Of a DNA stretch of 64,000 nucleotides, positions 44,937 to 58,200 are shown in pieces. How positions within the stretch are numbered: position 1 is the stretch's first letter; every line of letters begins with the position of its first letter. This DNA is from Undaria pinnatifida (taxonomy: Eukaryota; Sar; Phaeophyceae; Laminariales; Alariaceae). A program made the translations under genes and the position numbers. The stretch spans positions 1,732,616 through 1,796,615 of the forward strand of contig JABAKD010000018.1 in assembly GCA_012845835.1 (NCBI GenBank), written 5' to 3'. The notes beneath the pieces are model-generated. The model was not told the DNA's origin. It ran no database searches and saw only the letters and a list, made by a program, of their open reading frames with translations.

Positions 44937-45263
44937 TTACCGCCACAATTTTCGATCTACAACAGTATCTGATTGTTGTTCTGCAGTGAACCCTATATGC
45001 CTGCGAAACCAGCAGACCACGGCTTCGTTTCTGGGGCCGTACGGTGGTGGCTTGGGGCTATACGCACTAAACTGCGACGCCGGGCTTGCTCCTGCCGCTT
45101 TTGGTTCTTCAGGAGGTGGTGGCTGGTGCTGCTCATGGTCTTCGGTGACTCTCACCTTTTTTACCAGCAATAACCAAATAACACCTGTTCGGACCTCTTC
45201 GGCTCGAAATGCGGTGGAAATCCGCTGAACGGCATATCCATACATACAAGTATTGATTCTCAC
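44937..45263 (-). CDS. possible proline-rich ORF, unknown
   Basis: A 108-codon frame whose middle reads EDHEQHQPPPPEEPKAAGAS and later YSPKPPPYGPRNEAVV, natural-looking for a low-complexity protein tail. The opposite strand has a Gly-rich frame with a fair acceptor (TTGTTCTGCAG at 44987) and donor (GTGACT at 45148), so an exon on the plus strand is also possible. Neither is recognised. Confidence 0.25.
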   Translation of the reverse strand: MRINTCMYGYAVQRISTAFRAEEVRTGVIWLLLVKKVRVTEDHEQHQPPPPEEPKAAGASPASQFSAYSPKPPPYGPRNEAVVCWFRRHIGFTAEQQSDTVVDRKLWR

Positions 45264-46166
45264 ATGTGTAGGTCCTGTCCTTTTTTAAGTATAGGAAACT
45301 TTGAGTATTGGCGGAAAGCGGAAAATTGTGTTGGAAACCTCGTGGGTTATTCATACAAGTACAAGTGATTATAATAGAGATCAGTGGGATGAGTCAGCGG
45401 AAAATGTGAGGCGGCGGAATAATATTTGGCCGCTAGGGAAAACATTAGGGTTGACGCGTCAAGGAGTCAAATGGTATAACTATCCTTGTTTTAATTATGT
45501 ATTTGGATCAGTCAAGACGTCAAACCTGTGTCTGCAGTTTGTTTTTTGAATGTGAGGTGGCTTTTGTTCGGTAGCGATTTTCCGCTGAAGGTGGATCAGC
45601 AAGTTTCCACCTTCGTTTGCCCCACACCGCCTATCCTGGAACAGTTCTTCGTCGTACGCGAAGTCCGGGGATCTCCCACAACAAGCTCAACAACCTACGG
45701 CGAACAGCACCAACAACACAGCCACCTCATGCTCACACTCTCCTTTCTCTCCTAGCACCTCTCAACACAAGACAACACCACCAGTGGTGCCGCAACAACC
45801 AACTGCTGCAGTTGGCATCCTTCTCTCCATTTCCATCCATCGCGAGAAACGGGAGAGAGCTTCTCCAGTCGGTCTGTGAGCTAGCTGGGTCGCTCGCTGT
45901 GCTTCATTGACTGCAGGGACGGACGTGCTTTGTTCATCGACAACGCTCTCGTCACGAGTACGAGCGCTTGTGGCGCTCATTGTTGTAGCCTGTAGCGGCT
46001 GCGAATTTCAGGGTACTCGGTTCAATCTTGCAACCTTGCTTTTTTCAGCGCTACTACTGTCTGCCATCGTGTCGTGGGACTGGATATATACATCCCAGTC
46101 GGTAGGGTGGTCAACGAGAGCTCCGGTCTGCTTCCTGCTGCCAAGCTACTGCTGCTGTAGATCACC
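45264..46166. other. upstream region of the Patched-like gene
   Basis: Several short open frames on both strands, none distinctive. 45600-46160 has CAACAA-rich and CTCC-rich tracts that could be 5' untranslated sequence or promoter. I could not place a transcription start. Confidence 0.35.
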
Positions 46167-46224
46167 ATGATCAACGACGGTGCTACAACTTCTTCTGGTG
46201 CTCCTGCTTCGGGTAGTGCCACAG
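46167..46224 (+). CDS. proposed first coding exon of the Patched-like gene
   Basis: ATG in the context ATCACCATG begins [19 protein letters not shown] and ends in phase 1 before GTGCGT. Exon 2 starts with GT, completing a Gly codon, after the acceptor GGTTGCATCAG. The link rests on phase and composition only; a 3.5-kb intron separates them, and the start could instead lie closer to exon 2. Confidence 0.5.
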
Positions 46225-49200
46225 GTGCGTGTATTTGAGCGAGCGACGAAATGGTTGTTGGGGTGATCTTGTTGTTGGTGATTGTGAGTGCGATATGCAG
46301 CAGCAGTGTAGCAGTTCAGCACCAGTCAGTTGGTCGTACAGCAGCAGAGTTGAAAGCAGTCAGTTGATGATGCTGTTGTTGTGTTGTTTATTTTTGTTGA
46401 TGTGTCGATACGCATGTGTTGTCGTGTTGCTCCTGCTGTTGTTTGGTTGTCTCAGTGTTGTGACATGCGAGTTGCGAGGGTCCTTCCATCTACTACGCGT
46501 GTGCACCAGTTTCCAACCAAACGGCAAAGTTGTGCTCGTACCGAAAGGGTGCCTTTTCATCTGCTTTCCTTCGTGTTTTACGTCCCAAGCAATACAAACG
46601 AGTTCGCACACCCCTCCGCTGACTATAGACGGAATTTTAAGGTATGTTTTATGTTCATACTATAAACCAAACGAAGCTTAAATTTCCGCTCTCACAGTAG
46701 ACTAAGCACCGCATAGCATTAATTGTATACCAGCACAGCATGTACATGTGCGTGCTCGTACCAGCAATAAACGAGCACCTGGTATGTTGATGGCGAAAGT
46801 ATCGGGGATGCGGACGTCGGACCGTAGGCGATGCGCCTGAGCATCAAGCAGCGCCGCCGGCAAAATTCAGCCTTGTGGCACACACAACCCTTCTTGCTGT
46901 TTACCAGTGGGCATGGCTGTAGACTATAATGGTCTATACCATATGTATGATACCAGTAGTACGTGATTTTTTTCTTGTGATACCAATGGATTCGTAAGCA
47001 TTCCACTTTGAATCATTCCACTTGCAGTGGCAGTCACCTCTCACCTCTCGCACCTCCTACCGTTATTCTATACGACCAGGCATAGCACAGGAACATTTTT
47101 TTACTGTGTCGTGCATGCAAACGGCGGTACGGTTCCATACATTTCGCTCACAGACCCCTTCTTGACCCCCACCTCTCGTACAACATTGATATGGGCGCGC
47201 GGTTCTAAAAGCTTCCAGGCTTTTGATGAGTTTGATTGATGCTTTTGATGAGTCAACGTCCCCGTTTCCTTCTACTACTGCAATAATAGTACTGGCTGGG
47301 TAACAGGATCCAGAGCGCCTGGAGTCTGTCCTGTGACCACGGACTTGATTATATATGCGAGTTAATGTTAGAAACAACAAACAAACTGCTGCAGCTCGCC
47401 CCAGTTCCGGTCGTGGCGTGTACATCTTGCGTACGAGACACTCGTTGGGTTTCGATTGTTGTTTTCCCCGCTTCTCTCCCGTCTATTTTTTTTCAATACT
47501 AGTATTTATTTATTCTCCAGCTCAACTCGTATGGTAATAGGAGAGGCTGAGGATTTACTCTCAACAAGACAGCCGTAGTAGCAGTGGTAGTAGTACGTAG
47601 TAGAGTCCGCCGCGTCGTATCTTATAAAAAATCGAAGTACACCACCTCCACCCGCGCGTTTTACTGCTGTGGGTTGACCCTTTATGGCACCGCACTCCCG
47701 ACATGGGGAGAACCGCCGCGTCGTATCTTATAAAAAATCGAAGTACACCACCTCCACCCGCGCGTTTTACTGCTGTGGGTTGACCCTTTATGGCACCGCA
47801 CTCCCGACATGGGGAGAAAACACTTGGAGTTGGACTCGAAAAATTTAGGGAGTTGGAAAAATTAATAGGGTATAGTAAACGTATCCAGTACGTACATACG
47901 TAGAAGCATTCAAGGTTCCCCTTGGGGGTGCCTTTAGCTGGAAACCCCGGGGGCGCACGCATGAAAAGGGGGACAAAAACTCTGGAAAAAAAACGAAAGC
48001 AAAAACGTTTAGCCACCGCGCAGCAACTATCCCGATAGGTGAGACCAACCAACCCATCGTGCTCGTCGAGTTTGTAGTTTGGTAATGAACGCCCGCTTTT
48101 CACACGATAGAAGAGGTGTTAATATATAGCATTTTTTCGTCTGCATTGATTGGTTTCTGAATGACGGGAAATTACCTTGAAGTCGTCGGAAACAGGTTGT
48201 TGTTTTTTTTCACGATTTCTCGATGTGCACCTCGAGGCCATGAGATTTTCATCCTGGTGACTGGTTGGAAAAAAAAAAATCCCAACACCAGTTTTTGGGA
48301 GGGACATGTCTGAAGCTCCCAAATTGAGGAACCTCAGAAAAAAAAAGGTGGTGCTCCTCAATATTATAAAAGTTAAAATACACTCCAGCTGTGAGATCGA
48401 AGATTTTTTCGAAACTCATATATCGTAGCACGCGTCTATGTACAGAGTGGAGCAGGTGTCTTCCCTTCTCTCCCCCCGGGTTGTGAGCTTTTTCGTTGTC
48501 ATCGCCGGCCAAGGCTGCGGTTGGGCGGTTTCCAGCTTAAAAAATGAGTATGGTCTAACTCCAAGTGTTTTGTCGTCATGTCGGGAGTGCGGTGCTGAAT
48601 GGGTTATTAAGGCTGCCCTATAATATTTTGCCGCCTGGGCGTTTCGGTGCTTTTCGGTTTCAGAACGTGTATCGCCTGCGCGGAATTGTTTTGTTTGTCA
48701 TGCTAGACCAGCAACAAAATGTATTAAAAAGTCCGATTTTGAGCGGGATACAGAGATAGTGGGCCCCAGCGGCCTGTACGTGATGAACTCGGCCGTAGAA
48801 GTAGGAGCCCCCTCCCCCCCCCCCCCCCCCCCCGCCGTATAGGCATGGTCCACGCATAGGGTTCAGCATTCCCACTGCTGCTCATCACCCATCATATACG
48901 TCAGGAAACGGGTCAGTCAAGGGAAAACGTCCAGCGGTCAAGCGGTAATAACACATTATTGTGGGGGGTTTTTCAACCATTTCACCCCGGTGACGTCAGT
49001 TGGGGTCTCTCCGACCGGTATTTCGCACGTGGGTCAGGGTTAGGGGTCCGTTCCATCCATGGCGATGAAAACAAAACAAGGTAGGACACCCCATATTTGT
49101 AATCTATCCCTAACGTGTGGGCTGATGTTGTAAGAAGGCGTTCTCATATTTGTAATCTATCCCTAACGTGTGGGCTGATGTTGTAAGAAGGCGTTCTCAT

Positions 49201-52200
49201 ATTTGTAATCTATCCCTAACGTGTGGGCTGATGTTGTAAGAAGGCGTTCTCATATTTGTAATCTATCCCTAACGTGTGGGCTGATGTTGTAAGAAGGCGT
49301 TCTCATATTTGTAATACATCCCTAACGTGTGGGCTGATGTTGTAAGAAGGCGTTCTTTGCATCCCCTCCACCTTATTTTTGCAATCAGCGGCCACGAAGC
49401 GGGGAGAGGGGGGAGGGCACCTGCATGGTTCCGGCTGTACGACAATATTAACCATGTTGGGGGGGGGGGGGGGGCGGGACGCCTCGTTACAGTAGAAACC
49501 CGCCGCGATAGTAAGAACTCAGGCTGGCCCAGCATCCCCGTTGTCTTGAATGCAGGTGACCTGTTATTTTGTCGTGTGTGCAACGTTCATACTTGTACGA
49601 ATTCGTGTTGTGTCTCGAAAGCTTGGGTGCAGGTCCAAACGGGTTTCTAGCTAAAAATCGAGGCATTCTTCGCGTCCCACACCATCCGTATTTTTTGGTT
49701 GCATCAGGTACGTCGAAGAAGGGGGGTAACTGCTGGTCCCGTGTGCACGGCAAGATCAACCATGTGGCCGACAATTTCTTCTACCGGCTAGGGTACTGGG
49801 TGGCGACACACCCCAAGACGACGCTGACGATCAGCCTTGCGCTGGTCATCGCGTGCTGTTTCGGATTCGCGAATTTCGAGGTCGAGTCTGACGGTAAGGC
49901 GTGGGACATTGCCGCAATTTTTTTCACTTGTTTTGTTTTGTTGTCGCCCGTGCACTCGACTATCCGGGGAGGAGCAACAAGACTAGCGTTCACGGACAGC
50001 TCATGATCTAGATCGTTTACCCGTGTGACGGAGGAACACAGCAGTCACAACCCACGATGTACACGAAAATAAACTATGTACGAGGTCGCCTTTTTTCTGC
50101 TAAGTGTTTAGTGTCCAGCTTAGCGCTTGGCTTAGCCCTTAGCTTGGCGTGTCCCTCGTGGTCGCGCTTCGCCTCACCGCTAGTTTTCCCCCTGATACCC
50201 CGCCATCGCAAACGCTCTCCTACCCCAAACCTCAAGCCTAAGCTTTTCACACCAACTCTGCCCGTAGTAGTAGTAACCGCAACCTGAAAACATAACCCAG
50301 ATCTAACCTCGAACCGTAACCTCAAATCAATCTACCGATCAAAACGGTTCCAAGATTAATGATTTTTTTTCAGGATAAAAAACGTTACAACCCTTTTAGC
50401 ACCGCAGTCCCGACATGGAGACAAAACACTTGGAATTAACCTAGAATATTGTTAGGAGTTGTGAACGAGTCCTTGAATTCCGTTTAACCGGAAAATAAAT
50501 AATTAATTCTTGTTTTGTTTTTTTTTTCGTTTCTTTTTCGAGCCCACAAAACCAACCGCGAACTAGCCCTCCTAACCGTATCTCCCTCAATATATATTTT
50601 TTTTAAATCCCGGCAACTGCTTCGACCAGGCGAGGACTTGTGGGTCCCAAGCGACTCCCTCTCCAAGGACCAGGAGTCTATCGTCAAGGCTTCCTTTGAC
50701 GACAGTGAGTGCACCAAGGACAGCCAACACACTCCCGGCAGTTACAGCAGTGGTATTTTTGCTTGGGGGAGGGGGCAGCGTAGGGTAAGATTGGGTTTGG
50801 GTTTGGGTTTGACTTGGTTTTTGTTTTTGGTGACCCCCCGCTCGTTAAGGCCTCCTTTGGTGACAGTGAGTGCACCAAGGACAGCCCAATACCCTCCGGC
50901 GGTTTGTTTAGCATTTTCGCTTGGGGGAGGGGGCGGCGTAGGTTACGATTAGGTTTTGTTGGGTTTCGATGGGGTTGGGGTTGGCTTTCGCATGCCCTGC
51001 TTGCTATCCCTCGTATGGTACGATTGGGTTGGGTTTGGCTTGGTTTTGGTTTTGGTGACCCCTCGCTTGCCCTGATACTCGCTTTCCCTCGTACGGTACG
51101 ATTGGGTTTGGTTTGGCTTGGTTTGGTTTTGGTGACCCCTCGCATACCCTGCTCGCTCTCCCGACTATAGTAGTATACATGATAATAGCAAACTTGGTAG
51201 TATACATATGTACCACCCGGTATATATTATAATGGTACATAGTATTGCTCTGTATGCGTAGTATCATACGTGGTGTTGTATCTGGAACATAGCATTATAC
51301 GTGGTAGTATACCTCGTACCATACTTAGCATGACAACCCCACGCTGCCGAGCATAGGCCGCTCGTGCGAATGGCTCTTGTAGCTCGCTCAAAAACGGGCT
51401 TTCAAAGACTAAAACTATCTACGAGCGCAGGCAGCGTGACCAACAATTGACCCGACCGCGGTGCGTATCGCGGAACCGATGCACGAGCAAAAGTGGCAAT
51501 TTAACCTCTTTACAACACCGAAACCCCTCCCTATACTAGTTCCAAGTAATACGAACGTCCCCAAAGACGTGTTTCCAGTTGAGTTTTGAAGGCGTTAACA
51601 TTGAAAAGAAAAAGCGGTAGCTAATGCTCGCGCGATTCCTAAAACGTGTCAGCCTTCGTATTGTGATTATAACGTTGCTCTCCCTTGGCCAACATTTCCC
51701 GTCCCTTTGCAACGCCCCCCCCCCCCCCCCCCCGCCCGCCTCTCGTCTTGTGTGCGTGTTTGCACGTGCTGTATGTACTGCTGCATGTTCCTGTTTTTTT
51801 CGTGTGCATGGTGTATGTTGCGGTGTATTTTATGCTTTGTTTTGTGCTACCGTCGCCAGGCAGCGAGTACGCCCTCTTCCTGGTGGAAGCACCGGAAGGG
51901 GAGAGTGTTCTCACTAAAGAGAGGATGGATGCTATATGGGAGCTCGACGCTAAGGTCTTGGCGATCGAGGTGAAACCGCTATTTCCGCTGCGTGTTGTAT
52001 GTGTAACCAAGAGCTGTAGAATTTGTTTCATGTAAACATGTTTTGATTTTCGTCGTCTTTTTTTTTCTTGGTTTGGCCATCGTGCGTGCCTTGATCGTCA
52101 GTGTTGGTTGTGTACTTCGAAGTGTAGCAGAATTGGTTGATTTTTCATCATGATTTTGGTTTTTTATCCTGGTTGTTTATGTTTGGGCGGCATGTCTTGT

Positions 52201-55200
52201 GTTGGTTTTTTCGCCGTTGTTCTAGTGGCAGATTTTTTGGATTCCCATCATGATTTTTTGTTTCGCTCTGTTATTTGTTTGGCGATATGATTTGGTTCGC
52301 CATTCATCACTGTTTTCGCGTCCTTCCCCGTTTTTCACTGCTCCATGTAGTTTCTTTGAAAATTCTTCAAAACCGGTTTGTTTGGGTCATACTCGATGAT
52401 GTCCCAGGGCATCCCAGATCGCGCCTTGGCGCTTCCCGTGACTGACCAGGAATTACGAGACGGCGAAAAAAAAATCCCGCCTGGCGCGCAATCCATCCTT
52501 GCATGTGGCAGTGCCGCGTCGCCATGCGTATGAAGTATTCATTGGTGGGGAATTATCACATATTGACTCCCCCCCCCTCACCCCCCCCCCCGCGTCTTCT
52601 TCTCCCTTTTCTCGTCCCCCTCTTCTACCTGCCTATGATACCTGTGTGCTTTGTTGAAGGTGCTGATCATCTCTGCCCTCCCCCTTCCCCCCCCCCCCTT
52701 CCCCACCCCCTCCCCCTCCCTCTTTCCCCCTCCCCGCTATTCCCTCCCTGTTCCCCCTCTCCGCATTTCTCTCCCTCCCCCTCCCCCTCTCCCCGCGCGG
52801 CGCCTTCCCCCCCCCCCCCCCCCGCACCACGCACACGCTATCGTTTCTCGTAACAGTCCGGGGGATTGACGTACGCCGATCTGTGCACCACAGAGCTGGA
52901 CGGCGTTACTTGCGAGCAGCCGTTTCGCGGTCCCACTCGCTTTTGGGGCAACAACTTCGAGACCTACGAGGTGCTGTGTTGTGCTCCCCGCCGATCGGTT
53001 TTGTTTGAATACCGCTCTTTTCGTTGTTGTTATTTTTCCTTGTTCTTGTTCTTGTCGTTGTTCGTGTTTTTGCGATCACTCTTATTCTTGTTCTTTCTTT
53101 TTGTCTTTTATGGAGGTTGTTGTTGTTGGTGTCGCCGTTCCTGCTGTTCTGTTTTGCTATCTTGCGCTTGAGGTACACGTTGGTGGTATAGCTTGCTTCT
53201 TACATCGGCAAAAATGTTGTTCCCCTCTGCTTGCTGACGCCCGTCGCGTCTCTGTCTGTTTCCGCTTTTTTCTGCGACGGCGACTACCACCACTACCGCC
53301 CCCGCCATCACCACCATCACCACCACCACCACCAACGCTGCTACATACTTCTGCTACTCTCGACAACAACGATAACACACAGGCGGAGGTTTCCACCGAC
53401 GCGGACGTGCTTGCCGCTGTCAACGTTGCCTCCTACCCGGATGGGCAGGCGGTTAACTTGGAGGCCGTCTTTGGCACCAGCATCACCTTCGACGATGCCG
53501 GCGACGTCACTGCCGCTAGGGCCACGACGCAGGTGGGTGTGCTTCCACGGTTTTCATGTTTCTCGTGGTTGTTGTTGGTTTGGTTTGATTTTATTGGGGC
53601 GTGCGTCGAGTTTTTGTTTGGTCTCCGAGATTGCGGTGTTGCTGCTCCGTGCTGCTGCCGCGCTGTTCCTTTTTTTTTTCCTCATGTTTTTTGCTATTAC
53701 AGAGAGGACCACCACAGTAGTTGGGACCCACGGTATGCCCAAAGACCCAACATGCATTCCCCCCCTTTTTTTTCCAGTTCCTAACCGTATTTTGGTCCCG
53801 ATTGCTATATTCCCCACTGAATATCAGCTTGCGGGGGACTAGACCTCTCAGCAACATAACACCCTCGTTGTGCTGTACGACGCCCACTGCCTTCGATCTT
53901 GATAGAAACCGATTGTGAGCTGTACCCTCCGAACCAATAAAACGACTCATGCATGCTACGATATAGGTGTCAAGGTATACCTTTTTTTGGCGAATTTTTT
54001 TCCCGAATGACGGGAGTTCCTCAACCCAAAAGTCATCGGAAAATACGCCCCGTTTATTTTTACTGGCGTGTGATTCTTGTTTGTGTACCTACACAGTAGG
54101 CCATCATGGGGTTTTTTTTTTTCTTCAAGGATTCTTTCATCCGGTACGAATGTAGCAGTTTTTGTGTATTTTTTTCCTGCTCCCAAATCAATCCTTGGGA
54201 GAGGTCCCAAGCTCCGAAATTGAGGTACGTACCGTCAGGAAAAAAAAGGTGGCGCGCAACCTCTATCGTAGCGCGCGTCAAGAAAAAAAACGATCGATTT
54301 GGTCTTCATGTGATATGACCCCCCTTCACCGGGCCTGTGGTATACCCCGAAACCCCAATATATCCCCCGGTTTTTTTTTCTATCCGTACTTTGGATCCAG
54401 ATTACTAAGATTCACCCATAATCTCACCTTGCAGAACTAGACCTACTCTCTGATACTGGGCTTTTCTCCAGCTACTACTGGTGCCGCCTGGTCTTCATGT
54501 GTATGATATGCGCTATGATAGAGTGGTCAACCCGGAGTATCACCTTGCGGGACTAGACCCAAGCTCCGATACTGGGCTCTTCTCTTGCTGGTGGTGGCGG
54601 TTGGCCTTCGTATGTGTGATTATGTGCGATCATAGAGGTGGCGCACACGTGTTCGCCAAAAATGATGAGTTGTCCTTTACAGCGCTGGGAAAACCCCCGT
54701 GTCTTTTTTAAAGATGCCGTCTTGGGTTTTCCAATCGTTTTTCGTTTGGGTTCATTACTTTAGCCATGGGATTCGACATTGAGGGGTTTGCACATCACTG
54801 GCCGGCGTTCGTTGGCATGGGTCACCGGCGTTCGTTGGCATTGGTCAATTTAGTCACAGCTTCCTACTTTCGCTGTGGGTCTGACTGGTTCCATTCCTTT
54901 CGCTGTGACGCGATGACCTAGGCAAACGATAGCGTCAACGCCTGTAGGTGTGCTTTGTTTGTCTCATACTTTGTTGTCAAAAAGTCATGGTGATTTTTGG
55001 TGAGGTTATAACCCCTTTCAAGCTGGGAGCAGCTCAGCTTTGAAAGGGATTGTAGGCGCATATCTGCCCTAGCCTTGTGTCTTATTTTGCAGTCCCGTCC
55101 TGTCGCTGTTTGTATTTTGGCTTACCTGGTATTTTGTCTTTCCCCACTCCTGCTGCCGCTGTCGTTGACCTGTATTATATCTGGTGCGCTATCTTCGTGT

Positions 55201-58200
55201 GAGTGCTGTGACACAATCGCCGTGCCACCTAGGCCCACCCTTCTTCAAACGTTACGCTTTTCCAGCGCAGCTGTACTTCTGACGCTGCTGTGTTCGGTCG
55301 TGATTTTCTTTTTCTTGCCGCCTTTCTTTTTCGTCCTTTCGAATTTGACAGAACTCGACCTACAACTGTTCGGGTTGTTCCATTTGTCCTTTGCTGTGTG
55401 TACCCCTGCTGCCTGCTGTTTTTTTTTTCGTATGTGTGCTATGTGTTTTTTGCTATGTGTTTTTTTTTGTAATGCGTCTCTATCCCCCTGCTACACTGTA
55501 GACTTACGGGCTCAAGTCGGACGAGGACGACGGCGCGGCGATAAACGACGACGTCAACGACTGGCTAGCGGACTTCCAGGACCTGATGGACGCGGAGGTG
55601 GACGGCATCGATGTTTTCCGCGTGGAGTACATCACGGGGAGGTCCATCGACGACGCTTTGGACGAGAGCCTCTCCGGCGAGATCTTCCTGTTCATCGTCA
55701 CATGTGAGAATTCGAGATGATTGTGGTTGGTTTATTTCATTCGGTTGGTTGGTTGGTTGGTTGGTTGGTTGGTAGATTGGTTGGTTGGTTGGGTAATTGG
55801 TTGGTTGGTTGGGTAATTGGTTGGTTGGTTGATTCGTTGGTTGGTTGATTGGTTGGTTGGTTTGTAGGTTGGTTGGTTGGTTGGGTAATTGGTTGGTTGG
55901 TTGATTCGTTGGTCGGTTTGTTGGTTGGTCGGGTGATCGGTTGGTTGGGCGGTTGGGCGGTTGGGCGGTTGGTTGGTTGTTTGGTTGATTGGTGGTGACT
56001 TGTCAGATGGTTGATCGACAATTTTGCCGCATTCTATAACAACAAGCACAGTTTAGTAGTCCTCTCCATCCGTTCCTTCCTTCAGTCGACCAGCAAAACC
56101 TGACCCCCCCCCCCCCCCCTCCCCTCCCACTGCCCCCCTGCTATCGCTCGCTTCCCTCCTTCTCTCCGCCCCCCCCACTCTACGACCCGAACCCGCCTCC
56201 TCTCCCTCTCGAACTCCTTTCTGAACTCCCCTCCGACCCCGACCCCTCTCGTGCGTTACCTCCCCCTCACACGCAAAACCCGCCTCCATTCCCTCTCTAA
56301 CCCCCCCGAATCCCCCTTCCCGAACCCGCCTCCTTCTTCTCTCTACCTTCCCAAGACGTTATCATGATCGCCTTTGTGATGATTGCGCTCGGGCAGTGCT
56401 GCTCCGGGTCGGTTCGCCGGCGAAGCTGGCTGGGGCTGGCGGGTGTGATGCTTGTCGTCGCGGCGGGGATGGCCGCTTACGGTCTGAACAGCGGCCTTGG
56501 TGAGACAACATGCTCACGCTACTACGCGGTAGAAATGCACACGTTTTTTTTTTGTTCTACGAGGGCCTTCCTCCTCACTCACTTGAGGGAGCCCCAACCT
56601 CTCCCAAAAACTGTTTTTTGAGCAAAATACACACCCATGGGTGGCCTAGGCACTTGAAAACCAATATTAATGCAAAACCAAGAATGGCGTTCTGATGGGG
56701 GGTGGTAAGGTTACGGAGACCCCCCCCCCCCCCGCGCGCGCAGTTTAAAAGGTATGTTGAATGTCAAAAAGTGCTGGCTCTATATATCTTAGCACGCGTC
56801 GTGATGGATGGCCCAGGTATTCAAAACCAATATTAATGCAGAACCAAGAATGGCGTTCTGATGGGGGGTCGATGCTTTACGGACCCCCCCCCCTCCCCCC
56901 CCCACGCGCAGTTTAGAAGGTATGTTGAATTCAAACAGTGGGAGCTCCATATATCTTAGCGCACGTCGTGATGGATAGCCTAGGTTAACCCCCCCCCCCC
57001 CCCCCCCCCCCCGCCCCGCAATTTAGAATATGTATTAAATGTCAAAAAGTGCTAGCTCTATACATCGTAGCAAGCGTCGTGAACACACCCATGGATGGCC
57101 TAGGTATTAAAAACCAATATTAGTGCAAAACCAAGAATGGTGTTTTGATGGAGGACCCCCCCCCTCCCCCCCCCCCCCCCCCCCGCAATTTAGAAGTTAT
57201 GTTGAATTGTCAAAAGGTGCTTGCTCTATATATCGTAGCACGCGTCGTGAGAAGTAATTTCAGCTATGAAGGATTGATTTTTGTTTTTGAGGTTATGTCA
57301 TCATGTCACTTTATGTAATCGTGACGAGTTGATTAAAATAATCAAACGAAAGCAGTCTTAAGGCTCAAAAGCCGGCGCTACGAGACGACACAAGCGAAAA
57401 CAACGGGAAGAAAGGAACGGGAACGGGAGAGCGACAGAGAGGAAAAAAGCGCGATGATGGAGCGATCGAGCGATCGAGCGGTCGAGCGACTGATGGGCCT
57501 TCTTTCATCAATTGATGGATTCTTCTTTTTGTCGAAAAGTCCCACCAGCGTATTTTTTGCCTTGCCCTCCACCTGCCTTTCCTGCTTCCGCGCCTCTGAC
57601 CGCCGGCCGCCCTGCGCTCGTGGGTCTGCGCTCACGGCGGTGTGCAGGAGTACCTTTCACGACGTTGGCGACGATCCTGCCCTTCATTCTCATTGGCATT
57701 GGCGTCGACGACATGGTGGGTGCAAGCAGCCAAGGTCTCTTGTGTGGAGGCGTTCCTGAATGGAAGAGATTGAAGTCGAATCGAATTCCTGCGTATTTTG
57801 ACATTCTTGTATACCGATCGATCAGTCACGAGTGTGTTCTCTAGCAAGACTTGCGCGAAAAAACCCACGTCTCTCTGTGGGCGTCTGCGAAGAAGCAGAA
57901 TCGAACCCATGGAAAGTGGCTGAACAAACTGCGTCAACTATGTATGGGCGTTTTTGCTTTTTCCGGACTGCTTCAAGTGTCGTGGTAAACCTTTTTTTGC
58001 GTTCACCCTGCTTTGCGAAAACCTTGTAAAACTAATCGCCTGCTCTGCTGCTGCTGCTGCTGCTGCTGCTGTTGGTTTCAGTTCGTGATCGTGGCTGCGT
58101 TCGACCACACCGACCCCGAGCTGCCAGTGGAGGAGAGGGTCGCCCTCGGACTCAAACGCTGCGGTGTCTCCGTGTCCTGTAAGTGGCCGCGCCGTTGCGG

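Larger units (their letters stand above)
46225..49707. other. intron 1 of the Patched-like gene, repeat-filled
   Basis: It contains a 106-base tandem duplication (47607-47818), a family B element with an inserted piece of family A (48119-48436), a poly(C) run (48810-48833), the 53-base tandem array (49092-49356) and a poly(G) run (49457-49474). Confidence 0.55.

Noticed and set aside
49092-49356. CRISPR-like array
   Set aside because: The 53-base units are directly adjacent with no unique spacers, and the genome is eukaryotic. It is a plain tandem repeat.
52981-53784. 267-codon open frame
   Set aside because: It covers exon 6 (53383-53532) of the Patched-like gene, but the parts before and after are intron, with T-rich tracts and clear AG and GT borders around the exon.
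55732-56049. Thr/Asn/Gln/Pro repeat protein on the minus strand
   Set aside because: It is the reading of the TTGG minisatellite in an intron of the Patched-like gene; two frames give similar peptides.
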